A stretch of 40,970 nucleotides of DNA from Methylomonas koyamae (GCA_945877625.1 CAMCSF010000004.1:1-40970); one strand, 5' to 3'. Numbered from the stretch's first letter, positions 1 to 10,087 are shown. Program-made: numbers and translations. The notes: generated by a model not told the origin, from the letters alone.

Positions 1-3000
1 TTTTACAAAAACATTAACTCGCTGGAAGGCGAAGGCCGCATCGATTTTGCCCAAGGGCCAATCGCTGAAAGCGGGGTTTTTGCGATCACAGGGCCTAATG
101 GCTCGGGTAAAACCAGTATTTTAGATGTCATCACCTTAGCGCTATACGGGGAAACTTTCCGCTTTAGCAAACCCGCTGAGCATGTGATTACCAAAAACAC
201 TGCGCAAGGTGTCGCCCAAGTCGAATTTGCTTTAGGCGGCGAAACTTACCGTTCTAGCTGGCAAGCCAATCGCGATGACTTACCGAGTATGAATTTGAGT
301 CGAATTAGCGGCGAAGCGGAACAAATTCTCGCCCAAAATCCTAGCCAAGTCCGTCAACAATTGTCAGAAATCACGGGCATGGATTTTCATAAATTCAGCA
401 AATCGATGGTGTTGCCACAAGGCGATTTCGCGGCTTTTTTGAATGCCCTCGACAGCGAACGGATGGATATTTTGGAAAAAATCAGTGGTGCTGATTTGTA
501 TGCCCAGTATCAACGTCAAGCCGAACGCCGACTACCCGAAGCCCAAGCCAAAGTCGCGCAACTCGAACAGGACATTGCCTTAATTCCTTTATTAAGCAAT
601 CCAGAATTAGAAGCCGCAGAACAGGATTTACAAGACTTTCAAGAACAAGCTGAAGCCTTGCTGGCTGAACAACAACAATTCGAGCAGCAAGCACTGACCC
701 TGCAAAATATCCAGCAATTACAACAGCAACGCCAGACACTCGAACAGCAACAACAAACCGTTTCACAAAAGCTGGCAGATAGTGGCTTAGAGCTACAAAC
801 CATTACCAGCCGAATCCCAAGCAGCCAATTAATTGAGCAACTGGCGATACTCGATAACCGCCAAAATCAATACCAACAAGCCAGCGACGAGCTTGCCAGC
901 GCTCGGGGCGAATTAGGTCAACTACAGCAACAATTAGCCATCCATAACGACCGCCCTGCGCCTTATCTAAATGGCAAAAATCTAGTCGATCAAAAACAAG
1001 CGATTGATAACCTGAGATTAAAACTCAGTGATCTCAATCTGCAATTGCCGCAACAAACCCAGCTAGTTCAAGCCATCCAGCAACAGTTACAAGACAAAAC
1101 CGCTACCTTGACGCAAATCGAAGCCGAGTTACAAAGCTTTCAAGGCGATGCGATTTTATCGACTGATTTTCCTGATGTCGTGCAATTGCGGAATCTGCGC
1201 AATGAATTGGCGGAACTGAATCGCCAAGCAAAATCGCAATCTAAATGGACCAAAACCACCACCAGCGCGGTTAAAAAGACCCAAAGCACTTTAAGCGCCA
1301 CCGAAACCCGCATCGAGAGCTTAAAAAATCAGATTAGCGAAAACCAAAACAAACTGGCTGAACTAGCCCCCGCTCAACAACTCGACGACTTAAAAGAATT
1401 ACAAATTGACCAACAAAATCGGGTTAAAGGCTTTGAAGAACTGCTAAAAATCGCTGAAACCAATGCCCGTTTAACCAAAAAAAGCTGGTTCGATTGGTTT
1501 GGCGGCAAACCAGCCATTGAATCTACTGATGAAAGCGAATTACAAAACCAAATTGATGAATTAAAAGCCGAAATTAGCCGCGAAGAAAACATCAGCAAAG
1601 TGCTGGAACGAGCAATTACCAGCGAAAACTTGATTAAAAAAATGACTAATGAACGCAAAAAATTAGTCGATGGTCAGGCCTGCCATTTATGCGGCTCAGT
1701 GCAACATCCCTTTGTGTTGCGGATGCCAGTGTTCAATGACGCCAAACGCGCACTGGTCGATCAACGAACCAAAATTCAGACCTTAAAAGCCCGCTTACAA
1801 ACGTTGTTGAATCAATTAACAGCGATTCAAAAAAGCAGCTCACAGCAAACCGCTAAAGAAAAGTTCCTACAGCAAAAACGCTCTGATTGGACTATTTTGG
1901 CTAACCGCCTGAACGCATTAAGCAGTCATTTGGAAATCGGCAACATCGGTCAACATAAAAAACTATTATCAGAAGAAAACGACGAGCTAAGTAAAATCAA
2001 CAACTTGCTACGCGATTATCTGGAAATCCAACGCAATACCGACAAAGCCAAAGCCGAAATTGAAAACAAACAAACTCAATTAGAAACTTTAGCGGTAACT
2101 CGCCAAGAACTCGACGAAACTTGGAATCAACGCCCGCAAGAATTTATTGATTTAGAGCAGCGGATCAAAAGCTGTAGCGAACAAGAAAAAGCTTTAAGTG
2201 CCAAATTAGAAGCGCAATTAGCGACAATCGGTGAGAAATTACCGAAAAATGGTAAAGAAAACGCCTTGTTCGATAAACTCAACAGCCGCCGCCAAGACCA
2301 ACAAATTCGTGAGTTACGTCAAAAAGGTTTAAGCGAAGAAATTGCTCATTTACAGCAGCAATTACAAACCAGCCAAGCCGATTTAATCCAGTTGCAACAA
2401 GCCTTTAACACCAGCAATCAAGCCTTGGATGACGAACAATGGCTAGGGCTGCATTTGGCGATTTTAGAAAAACAACAATTGATTGCCAGCCAAGAACAAC
2501 AATTAAACTTGCAGCAATTAGAACTGGAAGGTATGCAGAGCGTGGTCGCTGGCAATATTGCCGAAGCCGGTTTTGGTAGCATTAGTCAGTTCCAAGCTTT
2601 GTTGGTGTTAATTGAGCGCCAACCTGAACTTGAGCAAAACTACAAAGCCTACGCCGAGCAATTAAACCAACTCAACGCGCAAATAAACCAATTGAATATT
2701 GCCCTGCAACAAGCCTTGATGGGCTTTGATAGCAGCCTCAGCGCCAGCGATTTACAAAGCTTGCAAGCACAATTGGCGCAACAACTCGACATCTGCAAAC
2801 ACGAAATCCAAACCTTAGAACACAAGCTCGACAAACAACAGCAATACCGCGAAAAACATCAAATTCTGGAAGCAGAATTAATCCAGCAATATCGCCAATT
2901 AGCGCAAGCAAAAGCGGAAATGGATTTGATTCAAGACCAACAAGGCGGCTTACGTCGTCGTGTGCAACAACTGTTAATCGATAAACTGCTGTCAGAAGCC

Positions 3001-3405
3001 AATCGAATTCTGGAAAAAATCAATGGCCGCTATTACCTACGCAACAGCGAGAGCGAACACGGTTTGGCTTTGGAAATTGAAGACACCAAACAAAACAATC
3101 TCCGTCGTTTGCCTAAAACTTTATCCGGTGGCGAAAGTTTCGTGGTCAGTTTGTCTTTGGCGTTAGCCTTAGCCGAACTTGCTAATAACGGCCAATCAAT
3201 TGAGTCTTTATTTTTAGATGAAGGTTTTGGCAATCTCGACGCCGAATCGCTGTATCTGGCAATGGGAGCATTAGAAGGCTTAAGCATTCAAGGCAAAACC
3301 GTTGGCGTGATTTCTCATGTTGAAGGCGTTAAAAAACGGATTAAAACCCAGATTGAACTGGTGAAAAAACCCAATGGTTTGAGTGAATTGCGGCTAGTGG
3401 CTTAG
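1..3405 (+). CDS. sbcC: Exonuclease subunit SbcC (5'-truncated by window edge)
   Basis: ATPase subunit of the SbcCD nuclease, a Rad50-like SMC-type protein that with SbcD opens hairpins and trims DNA ends. The reading frame is open from base 1, so only the start codon and roughly the first ten residues are missing. A Walker A motif (GPNGSGKT) lies at 91-114. A zinc-hook CxxC (CHLC) lies at 1681-1692 between two very long Gln/Glu/Leu-rich coiled-coil arms. The ABC signature LSGGES is at 3121-3138, and a Walker B with FLDEGFGNLD follows near 3210-3240. About 1130 residues are visible, a normal length for the family. The nuclease partner sbcD is not seen and would be expected upstream of the window. 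The gene is convergent with its neighbour and ends just before a short hairpin. Identification is secure. Confidence 0.96.
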   Translation, partial: FYKNINSLEGEGRIDFAQGPIAESGVFAITGPNGSGKTSILDVITLALYGETFRFSKPAEHVITKNTAQGVAQVEFALGGETYRSSWQANRDDLPSMNLSRISGEAEQILAQNPSQVRQQLSEITGMDFHKFSKSMVLPQGDFAAFLNALDSERMDILEKISGADLYAQYQRQAERRLPEAQAKVAQLEQDIALIPLLSNPELEAAEQDLQDFQEQAEALLAEQQQFEQQALTLQNIQQLQQQRQTLEQQQQTVSQKLADSGLELQTITSRIPSSQLIEQLAILDNRQNQYQQASDELASARGELGQLQQQLAIHNDRPAPYLNGKNLVDQKQAIDNLRLKLSDLNLQLPQQTQLVQAIQQQLQDKTATLTQIEAELQSFQGDAILSTDFPDVVQLRNLRNELAELNRQAKSQSKWTKTTTSAVKKTQSTLSATETRIESLKNQISENQNKLAELAPAQQLDDLKELQIDQQNRVKGFEELLKIAETNARLTKKSWFDWFGGKPAIESTDESELQNQIDELKAEISREENISKVLERAITSENLIKKMTNERKKLVDGQACHLCGSVQHPFVLRMPVFNDAKRALVDQRTKIQTLKARLQTLLNQLTAIQKSSSQQTAKEKFLQQKRSDWTILANRLNALSSHLEIGNIGQHKKLLSEENDELSKINNLLRDYLEIQRNTDKAKAEIENKQTQLETLAVTRQELDETWNQRPQEFIDLEQRIKSCSEQEKALSAKLEAQLATIGEKLPKNGKENALFDKLNSRRQDQQIRELRQKGLSEEIAHLQQQLQTSQADLIQLQQAFNTSNQALDDEQWLGLHLAILEKQQLIASQEQQLNLQQLELEGMQSVVAGNIAEAGFGSISQFQALLVLIERQPELEQNYKAYAEQLNQLNAQINQLNIALQQALMGFDSSLSASDLQSLQAQLAQQLDICKHEIQTLEHKLDKQQQYREKHQILEAELIQQYRQLAQAKAEMDLIQDQQGGLRRRVQQLLIDKLLSEANRILEKINGRYYLRNSESEHGLALEIEDTKQNNLRRLPKTLSGGESFVVSLSLALALAELANNGQSIESLFLDEGFGNLDAESLYLAMGALEGLSIQGKTVGVISHVEGVKKRIKTQIELVKKPNGLSELRLVA

Positions 3406-3445
3406 TCAACACCAACCAAACCACTGCTAACCAGTAAAACCATTT

Positions 3446-3472
3446 GCCCAAGCTGATTTCGATGGCTTGGGC
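3446..3472. terminator. Hairpin between convergent genes, possible bidirectional terminator
   Basis: An 8-bp perfect stem (GCCCAAGC / GCTTGGGC) with an 11-nt loop sits between the sbcC stop and the stop codon of the convergent GGDEF/EAL gene, which it directly abuts. There is no strong T-run on either side, so termination would be modest or the hairpin may only protect 3' ends. Confidence 0.4.
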
Positions 3473-6286
3473 TTAATCTTTGCGGCTATTAAGCCAAGCC
3501 TCGACCGGTTTCCAATGGTTTTTCCAAGCAATCAATTCACGCGCCGGCAACGGCTCGGCAATCGCGAAACCTTGGCCAAATTCACAGCCCATATTTAAAA
3601 GCATTTCACCTTGCTCAATGGTTTCGATACCTTCGGCAATCACCTTACGACCAATATTATTGACCAAGCTAATCACGCTTTCGACAATCGCTAAATCTTC
3701 TGGATTACTATCCATATCATGAACAAAGCTACGATCAATTTTAATGGTGTTAATCGGCAATTGGCGCAGATAAGTCAATGATGAATAACCGGTACCAAAA
3801 TCGTCTAAGGCAAATTCAATGCCAATTTGTTTACAAGCCTCAATAATTTGATTGGCGTTTTGACGGTCATGTAAGGCAGTGGTTTCTAAAATTTCAAACT
3901 CTAAACTGCCAGACTGAAATTTAGGGTATTCGGCAATTTCCCGTTCTAGTCTTGAAAAGAAATCGTGTTGATTCAATTGGCGAGCATCGATATTAATGCT
4001 GACCGGAATATTTAAACCTTGCTCTCGCCAAGCGTCGATTTGCGCTAGTGCAGAACGCAAAACCCAGCAGCCAATTTCAACACCGATTGGATGATTTTCC
4101 ACCAAAGGTAAAAATGCTGATGGTGTTAATAAACCTTGGGTCGGGTGTTGCCAGCGAATGAGTGCTTCAACCCCTATCAACGCACCGTTGTGCATATTGA
4201 CCTTGGGTTGGTAATACAACACAAACTGGCCTTCTTCCAACCCAACCTGAATGTCTTTGAGGACTTCGGTTCTAGTATTACTCAAAGTATCGGTCTGGCC
4301 ATCAAAGCGATGAACCCCATTTTTGCCAGCTTGTTTGGCTACATACATGGCCTGATCAGCTTGCCTAATCAGGCCATCAATATCAACGTCATGCTTATCG
4401 AATTGGTAGCGATAAAAACTAATGCCGATACTGGCCGAGACTTTTAAGAGCAAATTATTAAGATGAATAGGCGTTTGGCAAGCTTGTAATAAATGATTGA
4501 CTGGCGTATCGGCCGCTTCTTCGCTGTCCAAATCGGCCAATAAAACAATAAACTCATCACCACCAATTCTGACTAAAGTATCGGTTTCACGTAGTGTCTG
4601 TTTCATCTGCTGACTGATGGCGATAAGAAACTCATCGCCAACATCATGGCCATAACTATCATTGATAGCTTTAAATCCGTCCAAATCAATAAACACAATC
4701 GCCAAACAGCCGCCATTACGTTTAATTCTTGCCATACTTTGTGCCAATCGATCTTTTAATAACAAACGATTAGGCAAACCAGTCAAACTATCGTAATAAG
4801 CCAGTTGCTCTATTTGCCGACGCTTTTCGATGACCGCAGAAATATCACTCGCAATCGCCAAGTAGCGAATTGGATTTTGCATTTCATCGCGCACCGCTGT
4901 GATAGTGCTAACCGCCGAATACAAGGCGCCATCTTTGCATCGATTAGTCACCTCACCACACCAAAAACCTTGCTCAATCACCGCTTTCCACATATCAGCG
5001 TAAAAACTACTATCGTGAAGCCCAGATTTAATCAGGCGAATATGCCGACCAATAACTTGTTCTCGCGTATAGCCCGTCACCCTTAAAAACCGGTCATTCA
5101 CTTCCAAAATGAAGCCATTAAGATCGGTGCTGTAGATAATCTCATGCGAGCTATTGAAAAAATCATTCGCCACTTTGGCGTATTTAGCTTCGGTTATATC
5201 GGTGCCATAACTGATATAACCTTTAAAGGCGCCATTGGCATTAAAGCGCGGCACACCATGACAATCAATCCAACGATATTCGCCACTGTTGGCACGCATA
5301 CGGTACTCAACTCGGAACGGTAGGTGTTGATCAAAATGGGTATGGAAAATATCTAAGCAACGATAATGGTCTTCTGGGTGCATATTGCCTTGCCAACCAT
5401 TACTAATTTCCTGAGTCATGCTATGGCCAGTAAATTTCAACCAAGCATTGTTAAACCAAAATAGTTTTTTATCGACACCGGCCAGCCAAATTAACGAGGG
5501 AGCGGAGTTAGCTAAATCGCGAAAACTTTGCTCCGATAAAATTAACTGCGATTCAAAATGTTTGCGGTCGGTAATATCGCGTTGCATGCCTAAATATTGG
5601 GTTAACTGACCTCGGCTATTAAATATCGGAGTGATAGTCAGCTCATTCCAAAATATCGAACCATCTTTGCGATAGTTTAATAATTCACCGCTAAAAGCTT
5701 GATGGTTTTTCAGCGCCACGCTAAGACGTTGAATCTCTGCTTGATCGGTATCTGAACCTTGTAATAATGAGCAAGATTTACCTAATAATTCGGCCAGCGA
5801 ATAGCCTGTTAGCTTTTCTGTTGCAGGATTGGCATAGGTAATTTTGCGGTTAACATCAGCCAATATAATGCCCTGCACCATTTTATTGAGGATATTCATA
5901 TTCTGGAACTGGGTTTCCTGTAATTGCTGCGGCAAAGACATCATTTCAGGAATAATTTTTAACATCAAAATAGCCGTGATAACCGATAAGCCCGCTGTAA
6001 TCAGTTTAAACAGCCCAGCTATCCAATAAATCGGATACCAAATAGTAATCAATGACATCAAATGAGTCATGCCACAGCTAATAATAAATGCAGCAAATAG
6101 GCCAATTAACCAACGATATTCAAATACTTTCCGCTTGGTAATAAAAAACAGCAGGATTAGCGGAATCGAGAAATAAGCTAAGGTGATTAATAAATCAGAA
6201 AAGACATGCAGTCTTAATAAGAGGGGACTCCAAGATAGGCAATAGCCGTGTGGAATAAAGTTTTGAATCGTAAACAAATTTTCCAT
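3473..6286 (-). CDS. Ethylene-receptor-like membrane sensor with PAS x3, GGDEF and EAL domains
   Basis: Predicted c-di-GMP synthase/phosphodiesterase of the inner membrane. Residues 20-112 form three hydrophobic helices matching the ethylene-binding domain of ETR1-type receptors: D31, Y38, P42, I68, C71 and H75 fall at the same mutual spacings as ETR1 D25, Y32, P36, I62, C65 and H69. In the receptors the Cys/His pair holds copper. Three PAS domains follow (about 130-240, 250-365 and 370-485), the first two each ending in a DIT motif. Then come GGDEF (575-579, intact, so cyclase activity is possible) and EAL (707-709, with a DDFGTGYSS loop, so hydrolysis is possible). The ATG is preceded by AAGG at about 5 nt. 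The gene stands alone, separated by about 190 bases from the chemotaxis cluster. The domain order is clear; the actual ligand is inference. Confidence 0.93.
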   Translation of the reverse strand: MENLFTIQNFIPHGYCLSWSPLLLRLHVFSDLLITLAYFSIPLILLFFITKRKVFEYRWLIGLFAAFIISCGMTHLMSLITIWYPIYWIAGLFKLITAGLSVITAILMLKIIPEMMSLPQQLQETQFQNMNILNKMVQGIILADVNRKITYANPATEKLTGYSLAELLGKSCSLLQGSDTDQAEIQRLSVALKNHQAFSGELLNYRKDGSIFWNELTITPIFNSRGQLTQYLGMQRDITDRKHFESQLILSEQSFRDLANSAPSLIWLAGVDKKLFWFNNAWLKFTGHSMTQEISNGWQGNMHPEDHYRCLDIFHTHFDQHLPFRVEYRMRANSGEYRWIDCHGVPRFNANGAFKGYISYGTDITEAKYAKVANDFFNSSHEIIYSTDLNGFILEVNDRFLRVTGYTREQVIGRHIRLIKSGLHDSSFYADMWKAVIEQGFWCGEVTNRCKDGALYSAVSTITAVRDEMQNPIRYLAIASDISAVIEKRRQIEQLAYYDSLTGLPNRLLLKDRLAQSMARIKRNGGCLAIVFIDLDGFKAINDSYGHDVGDEFLIAISQQMKQTLRETDTLVRIGGDEFIVLLADLDSEEAADTPVNHLLQACQTPIHLNNLLLKVSASIGISFYRYQFDKHDVDIDGLIRQADQAMYVAKQAGKNGVHRFDGQTDTLSNTRTEVLKDIQVGLEEGQFVLYYQPKVNMHNGALIGVEALIRWQHPTQGLLTPSAFLPLVENHPIGVEIGCWVLRSALAQIDAWREQGLNIPVSINIDARQLNQHDFFSRLEREIAEYPKFQSGSLEFEILETTALHDRQNANQIIEACKQIGIEFALDDFGTGYSSLTYLRQLPINTIKIDRSFVHDMDSNPEDLAIVESVISLVNNIGRKVIAEGIETIEQGEMLLNMGCEFGQGFAIAEPLPARELIAWKNHWKPVEAWLNSRKD

Positions 6287-6315
6287 AATTACCTTGGTAA
6301 CACAAATCAGCGTGG

Positions 6316-6350
6316 TTTTCTGGTTTCAAACTAAGGCCAAAACCAGAAAA
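6316..6350. repeat. 11-bp perfect inverted repeat in the gap upstream of the GGDEF/EAL gene
   Basis: TTTTCTGGTTT (6316-6326) is repeated inverted at 6340-6350 with a 13-nt spacer. It lies 30-64 bases upstream of the GGDEF/EAL start and about 125 bases downstream of the preceding gene on the same strand. No T-run follows, so it may be an operator or leader hairpin rather than a classical terminator. Confidence 0.4.
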
Positions 6351-6474
6351 ACTTAAGAGGGATTACCAATAATTTTAGCCTGCTTACCTGACAAGCTTTA
6401 GGGTAATTAAGCAGAACTTATGCCTTCAATTCATCCATTAGAACTATTTAATTTAGGCATTACAGGGCGATAAT

Positions 6475-9400
6475 CTAAGGCGATTTAAGTCCCAATAAAT
6501 GACTAATATCCAATAACAAGCCCACTTCACCACTGGCGAGTAAAGCACAGCCAGTCACGCCTCGAATCGATGCCAAATAGCCTTGTAACGGCCTAATCAA
6601 CACATGCTGTTGACCAATTAGCTCATCAACCACAATCGCTAAGCGCTGTTTATCACCCCGCACAATCACATATAAACCCAACTGGGTTGGATAGCGGAAA
6701 GATTGTTGATCATGCCGCCCTGCTAACAGTTGAATCGGAATCACATCCTCAGTCGATAAACGTAGCATCGGCTGACCACCGTCAGCAGACACCTGCATCA
6801 TGTGCTTAGCATCAGCGCGAATAATGGTTTGAATCCCCTGAATAGGAATTACATATTTGACCGCATCGACTCGCACCACCATACCTTCGACCGCCACCAT
6901 CGCCAACGGTAGCGAGAGTTGAAAACCTGGTGCATTGCTGATGTGCAAATTACCGCCTTGAATTTGTAATTGCTGGCGGATTTCGTTGAGTTGCTGTGCC
7001 ACACCCTGTTGATCGCTGATGTGATTAAGGCCAATGCCATCATCGCTTAAGCTCAGTTTGATGTGATCATCATAGCGAAGCAATTGCACTTTGATTACAG
7101 CGACCTCCGCTTTGCCAACCGCCAAGCGTTGTTCAGGCAATTCAATACTGTGATGAATCAAAATCTGTAACAAGCTACGCAGCGGCGCTTTTAGCTGATC
7201 GACCATACTAAAATCCAGCTCAATCTCATCGCCGCTAGTGATTAAACTCACTTGTCGATTCGATTGTCGCGCCAGACTTTCACAAAACGGCTGCAGCGGT
7301 TTGAGCAATAACGCCGCTGGCCGCACCCGCAAACTAATCGCTTCGTCTTGCAAGCGATTGAGCAAAGCGGTGTGATGGGTTTCCAGTTGAATCAGTTGTT
7401 CTAACTGCCCTTGCCAAGCTTCTAAAGCTTGTTTGACCGGCCCTTTCGCCAGCGGCCATTGCTGACCGGCATCATGGACAATGGCATCGACTGAATACGG
7501 CAAATCGGTTTCAATCAATTGATTCAGCATATGTTGAACCATCGATTGCCCGGTCACCAATTCACCAATAATTTCTAGGATTTCACTGGATAAAATACTT
7601 TGGGTGGTGATGGTTTGAGTGGCATCTTGCTGATGACCTGATTGGGCGTGTTGATGCTGGCTATGGCGATCATGCAATACCGCCTCCAGCCGTAGTTGTT
7701 GGCTTTGCGGATCTAATAAACTCAACGCCTCATAAATCGCTTCTTCACTCAAACGACTGGCGATGAAAAAATCATATAAAGTCTCAGCACCTTCAAACAC
7801 CGTGACATTACTAATCACTTCACCAGCACCGGTGCTAATCCAGTTAATAAACTCGCCAGCCAATTCTTCATCGTGATTCAAATCAGCGCGAATGATGTAG
7901 AAACACCGCCCTTGCTCTAACGCATTGACCACGGTTTTAATACTTTCTGGAGTCAACACTTTATGAAACGATTTTGGCAAACCCAATCGCGCTTCAATTT
8001 GCGCTGATGACAAGGTGCCATTGCTGGCAAACGTAACCTCCGAGGTATCTTGTAACAGCTGTTTCAACTGCGCCATATCGGGCGTCTCACCGAGCTCAGC
8101 TGAATCCAAAACAATCTCAACATCGCTGATGAATGATTTAGTGATGTGCAACAACATCGCATCAACCACCAATTCACCGGTTTCGGCGCGACTGTATAAA
8201 TCCAGCATCGACATGCTTAAATGCGCGGCGGTATCCATGCCGTAATGCAAACAGGCGTGATAAACCTGATGCAGTAACACAATCATCCGCTGGCATTGAA
8301 GCGGCGGATTTTCCTGACGATTGAGCCGCTCCATCACCAAGCGCATATCCAACAAATTGTCGAACAAATGCTCCGCGCACCATTGCCGCAAGCTGTGGCG
8401 GGGATTGATGGCTAATAGCTGAGCATCGTCGGCTAACAAATCGGCAATCGCCGCTAGTTCGCGATACAACTTGAATTCGAAATCGGGGTAATAGGTAGCA
8501 ATTAAGCCATCATCGCGACCGATTTCGACAATCAATTGATCTAGCACCTCAATCAAACGAACAAACCCATGCGGTTCGGCAAGACTGATTATCTGTGAAG
8601 CGGCTGTGACTATCGCGTCTAAATTGTGCGGCTCGCCTAAAGCTTGGCTTAACTGCGATAACTGATTGAAAGGCGCTTGTAATTGAGTGAAGAAGTCTTG
8701 AATCGAATCATCAGCGCTAGACGAATTGGTATGAGTAGCGGTTATCGCTTCGCTTGCTGTTGGGAAATCTTCGCCGTACAAAGCCTGTAAGGCCTCAAGC
8801 AAAATCTGAGCGGTTTCAATATCCGGTTCTATGAAGCCAAGGAAATTGCTCAATAGCGATGACCATGCCTGCATACCCATTTGCTGAGCGGCATAATGCA
8901 GTTGCTCGACTTCTTCACTCAAGGATTTTAAATCTTGTTGATTGGCCAGAATGGTTTGCATATTGCGCAAATTATCCTCGGCTATCTCACGGAAAATTTC
9001 CCGATAAACTGGATCATCGGCTAAAGCGCTGTTATCCAGTGGCTCAAAAATAATCGATTCTTGTAAAACCGCTTGAGGTTGGTCATCAACAGGCAAATCA
9101 GCGACTTTTTCAGTTTTAGCTAAACGACAAGCAGCGATTTTATCGGTCAATCGCTGACACATATCCGTCGCTAAATGTTGTGGTGCATCGTGATGATTAG
9201 CAACCGACAATTCCAACATGCCACGCAAACAATCGGTCGCTTCAAATAACAAATCGATAATCTGATTATCTAAAGCCACCCCATCATCACGCACCAGACC
9301 AATCATATCCTCGGATTGATGCGCAACCGATTCAATCACCGACAAGCCCAGCATTCTGGCATTGCCTTTGTAGGTATGCATGGCGCGAAATAATCGCGCT

Positions 9401-9525
9401 ATCGCATCGGAGTTGTTGGGCGTTTGTTGCAAAATCAATAGGCAAGCCTCTACCTCGTCAAGCGACTGGCCACCTTCTTCTGCATACAAGCCCCAAATTT
9501 CATTAATATCCAAATCATCGGACAT
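6475..9525 (-). CDS. CheA3-like phosphotransfer protein: Hpt and CheW-like ends, degenerate kinase
   Basis: Predicted phospho-acceptor half of a split chemotaxis kinase, 1016 aa. Residues 1-110 are an Hpt (P1) domain with phospho-accepting H50 in an HTYKGNAR context. A second, worn Hpt-like segment without a clear active site lies near 175-235. The middle is helical and unassigned. At about 640-870 a CheA dimerisation/ATPase relic survives: its N-box reads IHHSIEL where active CheAs have RNSxDHG, the DDGxGL box is kept, and the ATP lid with the GRGVGMD box is deleted. The last 140 residues are a good CheW-like P5 domain. The ATG has AGGGGTT upstream. It is the last gene of the operon, 43 bases after the response regulator. 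By homology with R. sphaeroides CheA3 it would be phosphorylated by the P1-less CheA at 15344-16570 and pass phosphate to response regulators; that partnership is inference. Confidence 0.88.
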   Translation of the reverse strand: MSDDLDINEIWGLYAEEGGQSLDEVEACLLILQQTPNNSDAIARLFRAMHTYKGNARMLGLSVIESVAHQSEDMIGLVRDDGVALDNQIIDLLFEATDCLRGMLELSVANHHDAPQHLATDMCQRLTDKIAACRLAKTEKVADLPVDDQPQAVLQESIIFEPLDNSALADDPVYREIFREIAEDNLRNMQTILANQQDLKSLSEEVEQLHYAAQQMGMQAWSSLLSNFLGFIEPDIETAQILLEALQALYGEDFPTASEAITATHTNSSSADDSIQDFFTQLQAPFNQLSQLSQALGEPHNLDAIVTAASQIISLAEPHGFVRLIEVLDQLIVEIGRDDGLIATYYPDFEFKLYRELAAIADLLADDAQLLAINPRHSLRQWCAEHLFDNLLDMRLVMERLNRQENPPLQCQRMIVLLHQVYHACLHYGMDTAAHLSMSMLDLYSRAETGELVVDAMLLHITKSFISDVEIVLDSAELGETPDMAQLKQLLQDTSEVTFASNGTLSSAQIEARLGLPKSFHKVLTPESIKTVVNALEQGRCFYIIRADLNHDEELAGEFINWISTGAGEVISNVTVFEGAETLYDFFIASRLSEEAIYEALSLLDPQSQQLRLEAVLHDRHSQHQHAQSGHQQDATQTITTQSILSSEILEIIGELVTGQSMVQHMLNQLIETDLPYSVDAIVHDAGQQWPLAKGPVKQALEAWQGQLEQLIQLETHHTALLNRLQDEAISLRVRPAALLLKPLQPFCESLARQSNRQVSLITSGDEIELDFSMVDQLKAPLRSLLQILIHHSIELPEQRLAVGKAEVAVIKVQLLRYDDHIKLSLSDDGIGLNHISDQQGVAQQLNEIRQQLQIQGGNLHISNAPGFQLSLPLAMVAVEGMVVRVDAVKYVIPIQGIQTIIRADAKHMMQVSADGGQPMLRLSTEDVIPIQLLAGRHDQQSFRYPTQLGLYVIVRGDKQRLAIVVDELIGQQHVLIRPLQGYLASIRGVTGCALLASGEVGLLLDISHLLGLKSP

Positions 9526-9568
9526 TGCTCAACCCCTGATTTATTAAATGTTTGCGCGTCAAGTTAAC

Positions 9569-9976
9569 TTAGCTAAGACCAACTAAACGACGCATAACCT
9601 CAGTCAATTCCATACCACGGGCATCGACCAAATCCAAAGAAACTGCACCGGATGGTTTAGTCACAATCGCATCAGCACCTAAAGCTCTGGCTTTAGCGGC
9701 ATAAGGTGAACCAGCCAAAGCAACAGAAGACAAAACGATGATTTTGGCTTTGCTTTTTAATTTGGCGTGACGTAAAAACTCCAAGCCATCCATTTCTGGC
9801 ATTTCAATGTCTAATAAAATCAATGACAAATCTTTATGGTTGTTCAATTCTTCCAAAGCTTTTTTGCCATTTTCAGCAAATGCTACTGCTCTAAAATCCG
9901 GCATTTTGGTGACGAATGTGCGAATCACTGAACGCATCATGACCGAGTCATCAACGATTAATACTTTATGTTCCAT
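9569..9976 (-). CDS. Single-domain response regulator, CheB-receiver-like (CheY6 position)
   Basis: Receiver-only response regulator, 135 aa from the chosen start. It has acidic pocket D10/D11 region, phospho-acceptor D56 in LLDIEMP, S83 and K107. After K107 it reads KPSGAVSLD, the type of sequence that leads into the linker of CheB proteins, but the methylesterase domain is absent. The ATG at 9976 is preferred over an upstream start at 10033, because GAGG sits 8 bases before it and the receiver fold begins right away. It lies between the soluble MCP gene and the Hpt protein, the place held by cheY6 in R. sphaeroides cheOp3. It is the likely phosphate receiver of this operon; whether it acts on the flagellar motor or elsewhere cannot be read from sequence. 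Confidence 0.9.
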   Translation of the reverse strand: MEHKVLIVDDSVMMRSVIRTFVTKMPDFRAVAFAENGKKALEELNNHKDLSLILLDIEMPEMDGLEFLRHAKLKSKAKIIVLSSVALAGSPYAAKARALGADAIVTKPSGAVSLDLVDARGMELTEVMRRLVGLS

Positions 9977-10087
9977 CTTTCTTTCCTCAAATTTGTTGTC
10001 AAATACTGATGTAAGGCAGTGCCGTGATAGCAAACCGCCTTAGCTTTAATTTCATCAAGAGCTTGATCGGTAAGCGGTGTAATCGGT

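Noticed and set aside
482-766. 94-codon minus-strand frame opposite sbcC, and similar shadows elsewhere
   Set aside because: Lies inside a clearly coding coiled-coil gene; no homology or start signals.
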